From positions 1-6,443 of the forward strand of contig CAJXTO010000090.1 in NCBI GenBank assembly GCA_913061245.1: a DNA stretch of 6,443 nt, read 5' to 3'. Below, in pieces: positions 5,509 through 6,443 of this stretch. Both the position numbers and the translations under genes were made by a program. This DNA comes from an uncultured Oceanospirillales bacterium. GTDB taxonomy: Bacteria > Pseudomonadota > Gammaproteobacteria > Pseudomonadales > Litorivicinaceae. How positions within the stretch are numbered: the first letter of the stretch is position 1; each line of letters opens with the position of its first letter. The notes beneath the pieces are model-generated. The model saw only the letters and a program-made list of their open reading frames with translations, was not told where the DNA came from and did no database searches.

Positions 5509-6222
5509 CTAGTAGTCGGATAGAGCCAACAGTTTTCTCAGCTTTTTTACATTGGCTGTTAATAACTGACTGACACGCGATTCACTGATATCCAGAACCG
5601 CCCCAATTTCTTTTAAATTCATGTCCTCAGTGTAATACAGTGACATGATGATCTGGTCGCGTTCAGGTAATTGGCTGATCGCGTCGGTCAATGATTCCAT
5701 CATCATGGCATCACTGACTTCCTGTTCTGGCTCATACCCCTGTTGGGCTGGCGCATTGAGCATCTCGTCTTCAGCCGCTTCGGAGTCTACCATGAGCATC
5801 TGGTGTGCGTGAGAGCGTTCTTTCTGATATTCGACCGATTCTTTGCCCATAAACTCAGCAAGTTCTGACTGTGTTGGTGCGCGACCTAGTTCTGTCGCGA
5901 GCTCTTGAGTTGCTTCGTTGGTTTCCCGGATATGGGATATGGCCGAGCGCGGCAAGACAGATATTCGTCGAACTTCATCTAAGATTGCTCCGCGAATTCG
6001 GGTGCGCGCAAAGATTTCAAAATCGACTCCTCGACTCGCGTCGAAGCTTTGTGATGCTTCGATGAGGCCAACCATTCCTACCTGAATAAGCTCGTCGACA
6101 TCCATGACTTGCGGGATTCGGCCTTTTAAATGCAAAGCAGTTCGTTTGACCAGTCCAACATGCGCGAGGATTGGGTCTCTGCCGGCCTTAGATACTTGGT
6201 TATACAGATCTAGATCAGCCAT
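5509..6222 (-). CDS. fliA: Flagellar sigma factor FliA (sigma-28), 237 residues
   Basis: FliA directs RNA polymerase to late flagellar promoters (filament, motor and chemotaxis genes) and is held inactive by FlgM until FlgM is exported. The length is normal for the family (about 235-250). Region 2 lies at about 17-90 (DVDELIQVGMVGLIEA, 41-56; FARTRIRGAILDEVRR, 71-86), region 3 at about 93-145 and region 4 at about 177-232. Region 4 contains the typical LPERDQIIMSLYYTEDMNLK (185-204) and the helix-turn-helix EIGAVLDISESRVSQLL (205-221). The linker between regions 3 and 4 is acidic. One oddity is that the segment after region 2.4 reads ISVLPRSAIS (87-96), where E. coli FliA has a DWVPRS-type motif, so the usual Trp is absent. 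The ATG overlaps the end of flhG by 8 bp (ATGGCTGA), with GAGGTG (complement 6232-6227) 4 bases before it. Identification is secure; gene order flhG-fliA is standard. Confidence 0.97.
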   Translation of the reverse strand: MADLDLYNQVSKAGRDPILAHVGLVKRTALHLKGRIPQVMDVDELIQVGMVGLIEASQSFDASRGVDFEIFARTRIRGAILDEVRRISVLPRSAISHIRETNEATQELATELGRAPTQSELAEFMGKESVEYQKERSHAHQMLMVDSEAAEDEMLNAPAQQGYEPEQEVSDAMMMESLTDAISQLPERDQIIMSLYYTEDMNLKEIGAVLDISESRVSQLLTANVKKLRKLLALSDY

Positions 6223-6443
6223 TACTCACCTCGGATTGTTGGCCAAGCATTCGTTCAACGAAAAACTGCAGTCCCCCTGAAATTGGATCGTTGATCGGAA
6301 GCATGCCGACTTCTTTCGCGAGCTTTCTGAAATCGCGTGCGGCTGCAGAACCAGGTGAATGTGAAATCACAGGCGTATATTTTTTTGCAGCCTCGAGAAC
6401 TGTTGAATCTGATTCAATTGAATAGGTGTATTCAAGATCAAGA
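6215..6443 (-). CDS. flhG: Flagellar number regulator FlhG/FleN, MinD-like ATPase (C-terminal 75 residues only)
   Basis: The frame is open from the right edge of the window (first full codon 6442-6440) to TGA at 6217-6215. FlhG/FleN is a MinD/ParA-family ATPase that limits flagellar number, working with the GTPase FlhF and, in Pseudomonas and Vibrio, with the FleQ/FlrA regulator. Only the C-terminal part is visible, so the P-loop and switch motifs lie outside the window. The visible features fit FlhG tails: a segment of the form VISHSPGSAAARDFRKLAKE (25-44 of the visible residues), matching the family's PxSxAAxxFRxLA pattern, and GGLQFFVERML (56-66), matching the GxxxFFVERLV-type end of FleN. 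The order flhG-fliA with an 8-bp overlap is as expected for gammaproteobacteria. By analogy flhF and flhA should lie further upstream on the same strand. A general MinD/ParA paralogue is the only alternative and is unlikely beside fliA. Confidence 0.88.
   Translation of the reverse strand, partial: LDLEYTYSIESDSTVLEAAKKYTPVISHSPGSAAARDFRKLAKEVGMLPINDPISGGLQFFVERMLGQQSEVSNG

Noticed and set aside
6250..6261. Short palindrome TTCGTTCAACGA in the end of flhG
   Set aside because: It has a one-base centre and falls in codons for the conserved FFVER motif, so it is explained by coding.

Overview
The window is a flagellar locus, most likely from a gammaproteobacterium with polar-type flagellar genes. 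It holds an almost complete FlhB (export-gate switch protein), a complete FliA (sigma-28) and the C-terminal end of an FlhG/FleN-type MinD-family ATPase. The flhG-fliA adjacency and the FliA and FlhG sequences fit gammaproteobacteria such as Pseudomonas or Vibrio relatives, but I cannot name a genus. There are no RNA genes, insertion sequences or CRISPR arrays, and almost every base is coding.

Layout: two tightly packed gene runs converge near position 4255. On the + strand, flhB (2-1123) is followed by three genes. The first (1142-2698) encodes a one-pass membrane protein with an AAA-like cytoplasmic part lacking a P-loop and a C-terminal SPOR domain, so it is DamX-like. The second (2701-3186) encodes a small soluble protein I do not recognise. 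The third (3179-4249) encodes a membrane-anchored coiled-coil protein with a very acidic N-terminus. On the - strand, flhG (end of window to 6215) leads into fliA (6222-5509). It is followed by a 179-residue helical protein (5500-4961) and a 227-residue protein with an N-terminal membrane anchor and acidic tail (4949-4266). Spacings within each run range from 8-bp overlaps to 18-bp gaps, so each run looks like an operon with translational coupling.

In many gammaproteobacteria fliA is followed by cheY, cheZ and cheA, and flhB stands directly upstream of flhA. Here both places are taken by five genes, four of which match no family I can name. Three of the five are predicted inner-membrane proteins, one with a domain type known to bind peptidoglycan, and four have strongly acidic tails. 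My inference, not shown by the sequence, is that they form an envelope-associated accessory module for flagellum placement, stator function or coordination with the division site. A good sigma-28 promoter candidate (2620-2646) in the end of the SPOR gene would link the next two genes to the FliA regulon.
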